Shown: positions 35,339 through 46,208 of the stretch, piece after piece
Position numbering within the stretch: the first letter of the stretch is position 1
Layout: every line of letters begins with the position of its first letter
Assembly (NCBI RefSeq): GCF_963583255.1
Contig: NC_084808.1
Span: 16,299,725 to 16,363,724, forward strand
From: Pyrus communis
Lineage: Eukaryota; Streptophyta; Magnoliopsida; Rosales; Rosaceae
Reading direction: 5' to 3'
DNA: 64,000 nucleotides
Notes under the pieces: generated by a model
The model's input: the letters and a program-made list of their open reading frames with translations, nothing else
Database searches by the model: none
Told to the model about the DNA's origin: nothing
Program-made: the position numbers and the translations under genes

Positions 35339-36421
35339 GTGGGTCGGATTTTGGTATCCCTTTTTCTTCTAGGTTTTGTTGAAATTCAATTTTGAAATTT
35401 TGTTGGGTTTGGTTGGAATTTTGGGTTTTGATTGCTCACAAGAGGGAAGTGTAGGGCTTTAGTTGATATCCTGAATTTGATTACTTCATTGTTATTTGCG
35501 CTACTCATCTGTTTTCGGAATTTAATTTCGAGTTTATGGTAATTCTTGATTGACTGTATCAAATGTGATTTGCCTCCATTCATGCATTCCCAGTTGCAGA
35601 AAATTGCATTGTTGCAGTTGGCATAATGTGTGGCATGATGATACCTTATACCGCATTCATACTGCAATGCTGATATGTGTGTCAGTGGCATATAAATCGT
35701 GTACAGAATATGTAAACATGTTCTTCGTACTACTTATGCAGCCTTTTCGTGCAACTTTATAGTTTTCTGATTGCATCAAAACATTCGGAACATTGTTTAT
35801 TTAAGTTGGGGTGAATACTGAATAGTAGTTCAACATTTTGCTGTATAGATTGTCAACGTTGTATGAAGATAAAATCAACATCCATCCTACCAATTCATGT
35901 CACGATATTTGGTGTCATATGTCGAAACTAGCAGATGTTTGATAATCTGATTCAGCACGATCCATTGAATTTTTTTTTTCCTTTGAGTCCTTTCTCCACT
36001 TTCATTTTGTAAATTAGAGTTTCTGTCTCGGGGAAATGTATCTTGCATAATTTCTTTTCCTTTGGTGTGTTGTGGTAGCCATTTACCAAATAGAGTAACA
36101 TTGCAGCACTTGGGAATTAATTTGTCTATGCCGTATGCTTCATCACACATACGTGGGACCGTGACATGATTATAAATATGAAAATCCTCTATCAAGAGTT
36201 GTCAGGATTGAATTGAGCTGTATGATTTTTACCCAAACTTGCATTTTTTTTCTGTTCTGATATTGACCCGAGTCTATTTTGTGCATATGACGTTGTGACG
36301 TTGTATGTAACAGCAGTTGTTGTTTGAACGTTTTATGTCAAGTGTTGGCTCCCGATGAACTGGAGATGGTGCTAATGCATTTTTGCTTGTTTTATATGTA
36401 TTTCCCATGTATGCAATGCAG
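35339..36421 (+). other. Possible 3' UTR intron of the PRA1 gene
   Basis: Donor AAG|GTGGGT 24 bases after the stop and acceptor ATGCAATGCAG at 36411-36421. The FHA gene shows a matching acceptor context (47995-48006). Splicing is inferred only. Confidence 0.35.
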
Positions 36422-36660
36422 ATGGTAGCATTTCTTCGTCCTTCGATCAGGTACCTGTGTCTCAGACAAGCCTCCGATGGGGGTCAACCTCTAACCAACA
36501 GATCCAGTTGTGATGTCGTTCTTCCTTCAGAAGTCTGAAATTGTGTATCCACCACCGTAGTTGATGTTCGGCACTTCTTCCCGATTCAAATCACATTTTT
36601 TGGGGTTGTATATACCATTGTTTTCTCATGGTAAATCATGGGTCGCATTGTCGGACCGTG
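36105..36660 (+). repeat. Shared 3' flank, copy 1 (PRA1 side)
   Basis: Homologous in the same orientation to 47640-48165 downstream of the FHA gene. Matching ordered words: GTCTATG(C/T)CGTATG, GTGACATGATT, GGATTGAATTGAGC, TTTTTACCCAAA, TATGCA(A/T)TGCAG, CATTTCTTC, CAGATCCAGTT, GAAGTCTG and TTTCTCATGGTAAAT. No ORF. Part may be transcribed as 3' UTR. Confidence 0.75.
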
Positions 36661-36839
36661 CCATCGTGGAATACATTGGAACCTTGCAAATTGTGAAAGT
36701 TTAACTGCAAATTTTTGTAGTAATCGTTTATGTATGCTGTGGTGATGCCTTTTCGTTTTCATACGTATTGTAAGTGTATTTTATAGGAAACAGGTTCTGA
36801 CAATCTGCTTTATGTACTTGAGTCAAAATTAGAAATAAA

Positions 36840-37180
36840 CCAAAAGGATTATTTTTATTACAATTAGTCCTTAAAATTGATTTACCCTATCAAAATAGTT
36901 GTTGAATTAGAAAACCAATTAATGCCATTCCTGAAATTTACCACGAAACATCAATGTCGTTCTTACCATTTAATTCTGCCAAATTTTCTGTTACTGTGTT
37001 GATATAGCACACATGTAACCTTACCACTCTAATGATATGATGCCATGTGGATTTTACAAAAGAAAGTTTAAAAAATATTTTAAAATTCATTAAAAAACCG
37101 GCCAAGAAGAACGAACCCAGCCGCTCCGCCATCCTCAACCCCAAGCAGCCCTCCATTTTGGCACGTTGAAAGCATTCGTG
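36840..37180. repeat. Possible terminal repeat of a large nested element (left)
   Basis: AATTAGTCCTTAAAATTGA, CCATTCCTGAAATT and AATGTCGTT words resemble the inverted sequence at 42000-42240 (rc CAAATGGTCCATAAAATTGA, GTCCCTGAAATT, AATGTTGTC). Weak but ordered. If real, the two bound a ~5.4-kb element holding everything between. Confidence 0.35.
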
Positions 37181-37524
37181 TCGCTTCTTGCTTTGTCATC
37201 TTCACTTTCACTCTAATCGTTTATTGTCATCTTCACATTTACTTTAATCTTTTGCTTCTAAGAAAGAATCCAGCCGCATTATTTGTCAAAACCCCAGCCC
37301 ATAATTTTTCATTTTCTTTTCATCTCTCTCTGCGATTTCTCTCCTGTATTTGTTCGACGGCACAAGAGTTATTGAGGTTAGAGGTAGGTCATTATGAAAT
37401 CAGATTAGCCACCAGAGCTTTGGCACCTTCCATGATTTCTGACCGGCTTCCTATTTCTACAAACCCGGGAACGAAGACGAGAGATAAAACATCTGAAATG
37501 CAAGATCGATTCGTCCATCTCGAT

Positions 37525-38125
37525 TGTTGGAATTTTTGGATCGCCCGGGCCCAATGCACTAGCGACACCGATACTGTTTCCAACTTTACCACATGCCCAA
37601 TCCGTCATGTGTGAGATTTTATCACAAAAAGTCTCGGTATTAGTTAGAGTGGGGTAATACTAATTAAACCCCTTGGTTTCTTTTCACCCCACCGATGTGA
37701 GACTTTAACACTCCCTCTCACGTGTAACCTCATTTAGTGGTTCACACGTGAAGATCCATATCGGTAATTGAAACTCAGAGGTTAGCTCACGTTAGGTTCA
37801 CTTGTTGTCAATTGGAACTCAGTGGTCGTTTATATATTAAGAGTTCAGACTTGTTTCCTTCCCGGTGATGACAAGCTCATTAGCTTACACACAAGCTCGT
37901 TGGCTTGCACGGGCTCGCAACTGTGGGGTCTGATACCATGTTGGAATTTTGGATCGCCGGGCCCGCCCCACTCTAACGACACCGATACTGTTCCCAACTT
38001 TACCATCTGTCCAATCCGTCAGGTGTGAGATTTTACCATAAAAGACCTCAGTATTAGTTAGAGTATGGTAATACTATTTAAACCCCTTGGTTTCTTTTCA
38101 CCCCCATTGATGTGGGACTTTAACA
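37525..38125 (-). mobile_element. TRIM retrotransposon, complete
   Basis: 601 bp, no coding capacity. LTR-like repeats at 37525-37710 (186 bp) and 37939-38125 (187 bp), each TGTTGGAATTTT to GACTTTAACA on the plus strand. The primer site TGGTATCAGACCCCA, for initiator-methionine tRNA, is on the minus strand at 37924-37938, right against the LTR, which sets the orientation. Target duplication TCGAT (37520-37524) and TCAAT (38126-38130), one transition apart. It lies in a stretch of unknown origin with a 120-codon open frame that ends inside the LTR and is not supported as a gene. Confidence 0.9.
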
Positions 38126-38656
38126 TCAATATGTTTCTGTATAATTAAACCTTGAAAAATAAAAATGGAAAAAAATGGAGAAGAAGATGAATAGCTAGGG
38201 TGGGAGTGTAGACCATCTCTAACTGATCCGGTTAGAAGGATATAGAGCTAAAAATAGTCTAAAATGACATAAAATGAAATTGAATGAATTGAATAAAGGT
38301 TCGGCCAGCCCTTGCGTAGAGATAATATAGAAATAGAATAAAATTCTAAACTTAATTACGTTACTTTACTCGATTTTATTTAAAATGATATATTAAAATA
38401 TATTTTCAAATTAAATTACAATGAAATATATATATTTCTATATATAAAATATATATGAAATATAATAAAATTATGTAATAAAAAATAGTAAACATAAAAT
38501 AGTAAAAAAAATCTTACCATCTAATTAAGCTAATTAAGATATTTAACTGAGGGCTAGGTCAAAGGGCTCATGAGCCTCATCGGGCCAAAAATACCAAATC
38601 AAGCCAAACGACTGGCCCAATCTAGCCAACCAGCCCGGACCGGCCCAAACAATTCA

Positions 38657-38740
38657 AATTCAACGGCTACTTGGCGTTAACATGACGTTAGCTAGCAACA
38701 GCTAACTAATGTCATGCTGATGCTAGGTAGCCGTTGAATT
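38657..38740. repeat. 84-bp hairpin
   Basis: AATTCAACGGCTAC at the left is inverted as GTAGCCGTTGAATT at the right; arms of ~40 bp with few mismatches around a short CAA loop. Inside the Harbinger element. Confidence 0.85.
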
Positions 38741-39032
38741 TTTTTTTTTTTTGGACAATTAAAATAATAATAATAATAAAATCTAATTTTTTTTCTTCCT
38801 ATATCTACCTAAGCCATTAAATAACATTAAACAATATTAAACAACCTTAAATAACATTAAACTTAAACAACATTAAAGAACACAATCTCCACCATATACC
38901 ACTTGGGGAAGTTATTCAAACTTAAACAACATTAAAAAAAAATTTAACAACATAAAACTTTAACGTCTACTCTATGCTTCTTTTGGCCCAAAGATGTGCA
39001 ACAGAATCCTGTTGTAAGTACTTGTTTGTGGC

Positions 39033-39878
39033 GAAAGTTCTAAAAAACGCTAGGCGCTAGTCGGACGGTGGGCTAGCGCCTAGCACCTAGGTGGCTAGGC
39101 GAAGTCTAGGCGGGTGCCTAGCTGGTCTAGACAGATTTAGGTAAATTTCTTTTATATCTTGTAAGTAAGTGCATATTGACACTTACAAAAAATTATACTT
39201 GTATGAAATTCATGAATACAATAATAAATAATAAAATGCAAAACTAGTATCCAAAGTTCAAAATTTAAAAACACACATATATGCCATATTAGTTAAGATA
39301 TTTTGAATGATTATATCTAATTTTCATAAAAATAAAATTAAAAATCCCATGTGTTGTGTGAAGAGGTGCATGCATCCTCCCCAATTTCAAAATGCACGTG
39401 GGGTGACCATTACCCCCCATCCCTCACATCAGTCAAGAAACTCCCTTTTCATGCTTTGAAAATTGAAACTTTTAGTCATTTTATTTCTTTCCTTTTTCTT
39501 ATCGGCTTTGTCTTCTTTCCTTTCCACTTCTTCTTTCTTTTTCTTTCTGTTTCCCTTCTGTACATTCTCCCTTTTTCCTTGTTTCCTTTGCTTCTGAGTT
39601 CCTCTTCTTTGATGGAGTTCAGAGAAAATGAGTCGCAACAGATAAGAAGGTGGTGGTGCACAAAGAGAGGGAGTCGAAGCGGTGGAATTTCTTCTCAGGA
39701 AACCTCCACTCCGCCTACACCGCCACCTAGACAGCCACCTAGACCGCCCAAGCCGCCTTAGAGCGCCTAGGTGAACGCCTAATAGCTCCCCAATTTTTCT
39801 TAACGATTCGGACCTAATCGCATTGGCACCACCACACCCAGTGCCTAGGCGGTCGCCTAGGCCGTTTTTTAGAGCACT
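39033..39878. mobile_element. Non-autonomous element with CTAGGCG-rich ends
   Basis: Inverted ends around CTAAAAAACG (39041) and CGTTTTTTAGAG (39863-39874), with many CGCCTAGG or CCTAGGCG words in both subterminal regions (39052-39120, 39700-39865). Flanked by GTTTGTGGC (39024-39032) and GTTTATGGC (39879-39887), one mismatch, which suggests an 8- to 9-bp duplication (hAT or Mutator). It interrupts the Harbinger transposase close to its stop. The 136-codon frame 39351-39761 inside is low-complexity and not called as a gene. Confidence 0.65.
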
Positions 39879-39887
39879 GTTTATGGC

Positions 39888-41260
39888 ACACGAACGTATC
39901 ATCCTATGGCACCTCATGTACTCATTTAAAGAGATATTACTAGTTCTTGGATCCAAAGGCAAATTAGTCCCATCATATATTTTTGTACGTGCCCTCCTTG
40001 ATCTATTTGGATCATTTTAGTCGTCATCAGACTCTCCATCAATATAGCCATTTCGCTCATCTTTCACAATCATGTTGTGTAATATGATGCACAACATCAT
40101 GTTGGAGTTTTATTTATCTCGACTCCACCCTATTGCCAGTTCCTTAATGATCTTTCTCAACATCTTTCCGGTATGCCTCTTGGTGTAAGGTAAACCACAT
40201 TTGGGCGTTATCCACAGGGTTTGCAATTGCTTGGACAAGTGTTGCCCATTTTGGGTAGATGCCATCTGCCAAGTAATACCCCATATTATACTAACGCTCG
40301 TTAATGTAGTAGTCAAGTTGAGGTGATTTACCTTCCGCCAGGTTATTGAAGAAGGGTGAACGCCCAAGAGCTGTAATGTCATTTTAAGATCCTGGGACTC
40401 CAAAGAAAGCATGTCAGATCCTTATGTCAAACAAGGCAACCGCCTCTAACACAATAGTTGGCTTTCTCGATCTTCTGCTAAAGCTTTATTGCCATCCAGT
40501 ATGACAATTCTTCCATTACCAATGCATGCAATCTAATGACCATATCATGCTCGGAAAGCCACAGTCTTTAGCTTTGCGAATGATATGATTGAGATCTGCT
40601 TTATTTGGTTCACGAAGGTACTCCTCTTTGTAAAGCCGAACAACTGTGTGATAGAATTCAACAAGATTATCAACGTATGTAGACTCAAACATACCATATG
40701 TATCATCTATCGCATCAATTGAGGAGGCATATGCCAGCATTCAGAGTGCAATAGTAACTTTCTGATAAGGTGAGAAACCAGGACGGCCTACCTTGTCCAG
40801 TTTCTGTCAAAAGTATGGATTGATATGTTGGACATCATGAAGTACCCTATCCAGTTTCTGTCGAAAGTATGGATTGATATGTTGAACATCATGAAGTAAA
40901 CACTCAAAGACATGACGCCTCATCTAAAAGCAACATCTGAAATCATCTTTGGTGTGCACTGAGTTAGGGTTGAAATAGTTGTTCATCAGAGTGTCATGCA
41001 CCATCTCTTTATTTCGTGGCTTGTAACCGTGACCAGCAACAAAGCCGCCCCATTGAGGTTGTTCTTTAGTTGCCTCACACGCTATGATCCTCAACCATGG
41101 TTGCCATATATGATGTGTTGCACTATACTTCATCTTCTTCATCGGACTCCTCATCTTCTAGTCTTATTTGCGCCCATTTATCTTCCAATTCGGAATTGGA
41201 TGAGGACCCCTAGTTGGAGTCTGAAGAGGATCCAAAGTTGGAATTCATTGCAAACTTGAA
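39888..41260 (-). pseudogene. PIF/Harbinger transposase pseudogene
   Basis: HARBI1-type DDE transposase read on the minus strand. In order: GGFVAGHGYKPRNKE with the FRCCF region (41150-40924), MRRHVFECLLH, then MLAYASSIDAIDDTYGMFES (40740) and SMIWSLDCMHW with the first catalytic Asp (about 40520). Then FFGVPGS-like and YYLADGIYPKWATLVQ segments with the second Asp (about 40250), EAYRKDVE with the Glu (about 40170), LHNMIVKDE (about 40070) and the C-terminal YDGTNLPLDP (about 39960). Several stops and frameshifts (about 40480, 40385, 40130, 40020), so it is inactive. A 54-bp tandem duplication (40797-40899) lies inside. The end is cut by the MITE at 39878. Confidence 0.85.
40797..40899 (-). 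repeat. 54-bp tandem duplication in the transposase
   Basis: CCAGTTTCTGTCAAAAGTAT and the rest through CATCATGAAGTA occur twice in a row with a few differences. Confidence 0.9.
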
Positions 41261-41898
41261 TTGAAAGAGATATTGGAGAGGGCAAAACTAAAGGTGTGTG
41301 AATTATAGCACAATATCCACCCTATTTATGGACATTGGAAGCTGAAGATAAGAAATGCAACGTGGATAAAAATCTTATCTAAAATTCCCACAACCAATTA
41401 CATCTTGACATGTGGCACTTGAAATCTTATCCGAAATTTTTTTGAGACTACATGTCGACAAGAAATCTGCAAAGTACATATTGACACGTGACATGTGAAA
41501 TCGAGACATAAAATTATTGAGATTCCATATCGACAAGAAATCTGCAAAGTTACTCACATATCAACATGTGGCACTCGAAATCCGAGACATAAAATTATTA
41601 AGATTCCAACTGGAAAAATTATTGACATTCCATTTCGAAAAATTATTGAGATAGTTTAATTTAAGTAACCATATTAATTCAATTAAAATAATAAATTATG
41701 TTTGGCCTATGACCCTTAGGCCCCCTCGGTTGGAGATGGTTTTTTGTCACAAGGCTATATTTGGCCTATGGCCCTTTGGCCCCTCAGTTGGAGATGGTAA
41801 AAAATATGGTCTGACACTGTTCATTAAAATATTAATTCCTTAAAGGGTTATAGGGCTAAAAGAAGCCCTCTGACCCTCCTTCGGTTGGAGATGATAGT

Positions 41899-43373
41899 AG
41901 TGATTGCTGGGGTTGGGTAAGGGGAGAAGAAAAAGATGAACAATTCTTTTTTTCTTTTTTTTTTTTTTTGCTTTTTTAGTTTTTAATTATACAAAAAGAA
42001 TTTATTTATTTATTAGATTTTTTATTCTTATAATAAATATTTAATTAGACTTGTGGGACCTAGTTATGTGTGACATCAGCACATAACATAATTTTTGACA
42101 GATTTTTAACAAAATGACAACATTGATTTGTAACATCCATTTTCAGGGACTACATTGATCGATTTTCAATTTCAGGGACCATCTCGATGGGATGTGTCAA
42201 TTTTATGGACCATTTGTGATATAACCCCAAAATTAAATTACCATGTTATGTATTTTCATATTACCTGTATGATAGTCGACTAATTGAAGTCTATTTATTG
42301 AGTCTCCTATCTCTCTCTCCCAACTTGAGAGGATATTCGATAGCTCCTACTTGACTATGGTAGCTGTCACAGAAATCTGTCACAAGGAGTAGCACTTACA
42401 TGTACTGTAGCGTTTTGATATAATGATGTCATAATATTTTAAAGTTTTTTGCATAGTATTATTGGACAGGACCGTCATATGACGGTGAGATGAACTCTTT
42501 TTATTTAACTTCATTTCCCTAATTATTGCACCCCTTTTCTCTTTTTTTTTTACAAGAAATATATCACATTTTTTGTTTACCAAGTTGATATTATTGGACA
42601 GGAACGTGGTTAGTAGTTGCTATGAATACTTGCCCTGGTGCGCAAGAGTAACTTGTAGCTATTGATGAAGTGGTACGTGAAGAAAGCATTTGGTATGAGA
42701 AACATAAAATAAATTTTCAGTTATTTTACTTTTTTGGAATACTATGATGACATATGGGTGCGAAAAAAGGGGAAAAAAAAATTAACGAAATTACTTTAAT
42801 GCTCATTATTTATTTTTTAAAATATTTTTATTTTTTATAGTAAATATGTTTATTGAATTGTTAATAGAGGTTCACGTACAGATTAGAAGAAACAAAAACT
42901 CATTTTTTTTTTTAACAAATGATATTATCTACATTAATGGCCTAACAATAATGTGGTTCAAATTTGTCTTTAGCAAGAATCGAACCTAAGATCGTAATAC
43001 TAAGTGACAACATTTCGTTGTATATCTATATGTAAAGGGAGAAGACAAAAAGGGTGAAAAAAAGCACTAGACCGTAATACTAAGTGGTTACATTTGATTG
43101 GTGAGAATCAGACCTAAAACCTTTTACTTAGAAGTGAAGATGGATATCATTAGACCACAATACTGAGTAGCAACATTTCTTTGTATATCTATATGTAAAG
43201 GGAGAAGACAAAAAGCTAAAAAAAACCACATAGGATGGTTAGTAAGTTCATTATTTTGTAAAATTCATTTTAATAAAAAACAATAGTAATGAAAATAAGT
43301 GAAATAAAAAATAATATATTATTAAGTAAATAAATAAAAGCCAATTGTCATATGCGTACATCTATAGAATACA
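41899..43373. other. AT-rich intergenic region with repeat scraps
   Basis: No supported gene. It holds a T run (about 41948-41969), the possible right terminal repeat (42000-42240), a perfect 16-base palindrome ACCGTCATATGACGGT (42471-42486) beside TATTATTGGACAGGA (42457 and again at 42589), and a tandem pair at 43008-43210 (CAACATTTCNTTGTATATCT followed by AAAGGGAGAAGACAAAAAG). Confidence 0.5.
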
Positions 43374-43667
43374 TGTCACATCCCCACCCGAGCTCCCATC
43401 ACAACTCGAGCTTGACTTTACCGTAGCACGATATTATCCGTTTTGGGCCCCGACCACACCCTCAGGGTTTTGATTCTGGGAACATACACGAGAACTTCCT
43501 AGTGGGTCACCCATCTTGGGATTGCTCTCGCGCAAACTCGCTTAACTTCGGAGTTCCGATGGAACCTGAAGCCAATGAGCTCCCACAAGGCCTTGTGCTA
43601 GGTAGAGATGAGAATGTACATATAAGGCTTACATGATCCACTCTCCTGAATGATGTGGGATGTTACA
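43374..43667 (-). mobile_element. Cassandra TRIM solo LTR with 5S rRNA-like tract
   Basis: 294 bp. On the minus strand it begins TGTAACATCCCACATC and ends GGGGATGTGACA. Its centre (43504-43562) reads like the internal promoter of a 5S rRNA gene on the minus strand: CCATCGGAACTCCGAAGTTA, AAGCGAG, then GATGGGTGACCC. That combination defines Cassandra elements, whose LTRs carry a 5S-derived promoter. Flanks ATACA and CTACA match at four of five bases, a decayed target duplication. No second LTR, so it is a solo LTR. Confidence 0.93.
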
Positions 43668-44786
43668 CTACATATATAAAGAGAGCATACCAAAATAGTG
43701 AAACTTTCAATATTCCCAAAATACTCCTCCCTAATTAGAATTTTAAAATAAAACAATTTTATTAAAAAAAATCAAAACTAAACATAAATAAATAATAGAA
43801 TAAGATCAAAATAGCAAATTGCCACACGCTTGAGCGTGTGACAAGAGACTATATATATAAAGGAAGAAAGCAAAAAGAGTGAAGTTTTCATGAAAAAACC
43901 CATGTACTAAGTCTATTATTTTTTAAAAATTATATTAACATCCCACAAATTATTGAATAAACCTTACATATTTAATACACCCCACATTTGTTTTTTCAAT
44001 TAAAAATTATCTTAATACACCCCACATCCTTCCCCATAATACTCTCACACCCCACATTCTTAATATACACCTTACATTTTCTACATGCACCCCATATTTC
44101 CTTTGCACCTCACATTTCTCAAATCTTATAAAGCTTTTAATTTGGACAAAAAATGCCGACTAGAATTTTGACAAAAGATGCCGCCTAGAATTTAAAGCAT
44201 ATGTGGGTTGTTTTCAATTCCACCATTAAAGCCCAAGTTGTCAGTTTTTAATATTTGGTGGTAATTTTAGGTGTTTAATTCTTCATGTAATCTATGTGAT
44301 CCCTAAAAGATGAATACAAACATAGAAGCTTGAATAACGCATCAAAAGCAAGATTAAATAATTATCGATATCGTCAAAATCACTAAAACATTAAAAAATA
44401 TGAAGTCTTAATCAACATGTTAAGCAAGATTAAATAATTATCATGTGAAGCTTCCGAAACATCGATTTTGTGTTTCATTCGTCAAAAAAAAATTTCTTAA
44501 TCAACATGTTTGTAGTTTCATTAGTTATGATTTTGTTCAACAATAGAGAGTCGGAGGGGTTTTGATAGTTGAAAAGATAAATAATACGTAAAAAGTGATT
44601 TGGAGTGTATATAATTTTTTTTTTCTTTCTAAACCTAATAAGGTCAAAATTGCCATTGCATAGTAAGTTAAATAAGTTATTTAATACTAAATTTTAATGT
44701 GAGGTGCGTTCAACATTTTATAAGGTGCTAATATAAAAAACATTTTTTAAAATATATTTTAATAAAAATTAATAACACAGAAAATT
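43668..44786. other. AT-rich intergenic region
   Basis: No supported gene. The motif TATATATAAAGGAAGAAAGCAAAAAG (43851) has relatives at 43672, 43190 and 43027, probably ends of small non-autonomous elements. A pyrimidine-rich CACCCCACATT phrase recurs five times at 43975-44110. Confidence 0.4.
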
Positions 44787-44795
44787 TAAAAACAA

Positions 44796-46087
44796 GGGTA
44801 AATATCAATTTACTACTCTCATGTTTCGTGGTTTTCAACATTTAGTTTATCAAGTTTTTTTCGTCCTAGAGTCATACCTAAAGTGTAAATTTTGGGACAG
44901 TCTCATACATCCGTTAGTTAAACTGTTAAATCTCCCGTTAACTGATGACGTGGCGCCCATGTGGGCAATGACTGGAAGCCACGTGCCAATAGGGGGCCCA
45001 CTTCAATATTAAAAAATAAAAAATGAAAAATACAAAAAAAACTACTCCCTGCCCCCGGTCTCCTACCTTCCCCATCCCCCTCCCTCCCTTCCTTCCTTCC
45101 TTCCTTCCTTCCTTCCTTCCTTCCTTTGCAACCCGCACCTTCCTCCTCTCCCTCTCTCCTTTGTAACCTGCAACACCTTCACCATTCCTCTCCCAAGCCC
45201 CACGAGACTAGAATCGCCCCCGACCCTCCTCCTTTTCACTACCGAGAAGCAATCAAAAACCAAAACAATAAAATTCAAAACTTTCCCATAAAAGGAAATT
45301 TCTCAAAAATCTCATCTTACGGAATCGGTACTTCCGAAACACGAGATGGTAGAGAGAATGCTGCTGAAGAAGAGCCTACTACATCAGAGCTTGTTGTTGC
45401 TGTTGCTTTAGCATTTGGTGCTGCATTTCCTCCGTGATTCTTCGAGAAAGTCGAGGTTTTGCCGAGAAATTTGAGGGTTAGGGTTCGAGCGAAGGGCCTC
45501 AGAGAGAGAAGAAAAATTATGGGTCTCGGGTTTGCGAAATTGTTGGATGAAAATGGAAAATGGCATTGTCTTCAGGGTCGAGGGAGATACTAATCTTGCG
45601 GGGCTCGAGGATGGGTCGGTTGTGGACCGCCAACGACGAGGGTTGGGTTGCAGGAAAAGGAGGAGGAGGAAGAAGAAGAGGGTGGGGGTTAGGAGAGGAA
45701 TGGTGGAGGTCTTGCGGGTTACCGAGGAGAGATGGAAGGAAGAGAGGTGTAGGTTGCAGAGGAATGAAGGGAGGGAAGGAGGGGAATGGGGGAGGTTGGA
45801 GACCCCGGGGGGGGGGGGGGGGGGGGGAGAGGGATATTTTTAATTTTAATTTTTTGTATTTGTAATTTTTTTAAATATTCAAGTGGCCCTCTATTGACAC
45901 GTGGTGCCTAGTCATTATCCACATGGACGCCATATTATTAGTTAACGAGAGATTTAACAGTTTGACTAACGGATGTATGAGACTGTCCCAAAATTTACAC
46001 TTTAGGTATGACTTTGAAATGAAAAAAAACTTGATATACTAAATGTTGAAAATCATGAAACATAGGGTAGTAAACTAATATTTATCC
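44796..46087. mobile_element. Mutator-like element with long inverted ends (Pack-MULE-like)
   Basis: 1292 bp with ~205-bp inverted ends, from GGGTAAATATCAATTTACTA to AGTAAACTAATATTTATCC, and a perfect 9-bp duplication TAAAAACAA at 44787-44795 and 46088-46096. The inverted similarity continues inward through CCTTCACCATTCCTCTCCC (45174) and GGAGAGGAATGGTGGAGG (45691). Between these lies non-repeated sequence (about 45270-45560) that looks gene-derived, with a short open frame ending at 45437. It also contains a CCTT microsatellite (45083-45125) and a run of ~20 G (45808-45827). The right end is 121 bp before the FHA start codon. No transposase. Confidence 0.92.
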
Positions 46088-46208
46088 TAAAAACAATACA
46101 TACATTTTATCAAATAAAAAAATAAAAAATAAAAAATCTGAAAACGGAAAAGCATTTCAAATAGTTTCTACAATTTCCCTCCTTTCTTCTCTCAGACTCA
46201 GAGAAACA

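Larger units (their letters stand above)
38213..41898 (-). mobile_element. PIF/Harbinger DNA transposon with nested insertion
   Basis: Ends ACCATCTCTAACTG (38213) and, inverted, CGGTTGGAGATGA (to 41898) form a short imperfect inverted repeat, flanked by TAG on both sides. Harbinger duplications are normally TTA or TAA, so the exact edge is uncertain. The right end has extra copies of the TTGGAGATGGT/A word at 41720-41800. The interior holds a minus-strand transposase pseudogene and a 846-bp MITE inserted near its 3' end. Confidence 0.7.

Noticed and set aside
37252..37614. 120-codon plus-strand ORF
   Set aside because: Runs into the TRIM LTR and shows no domain; the part before 37525 is of unknown origin.
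43504..43562. 5S rRNA gene
   Set aside because: Only the internal promoter region resembles 5S and it sits inside an LTR with defined ends; it is a Cassandra element, not an rRNA gene.
45063..45865. Glycine- and arginine-rich ORFs around 45.1 and 45.7 kb
   Set aside because: They arise from the CCTT and G runs and the inverted arms of the Mutator-like element.
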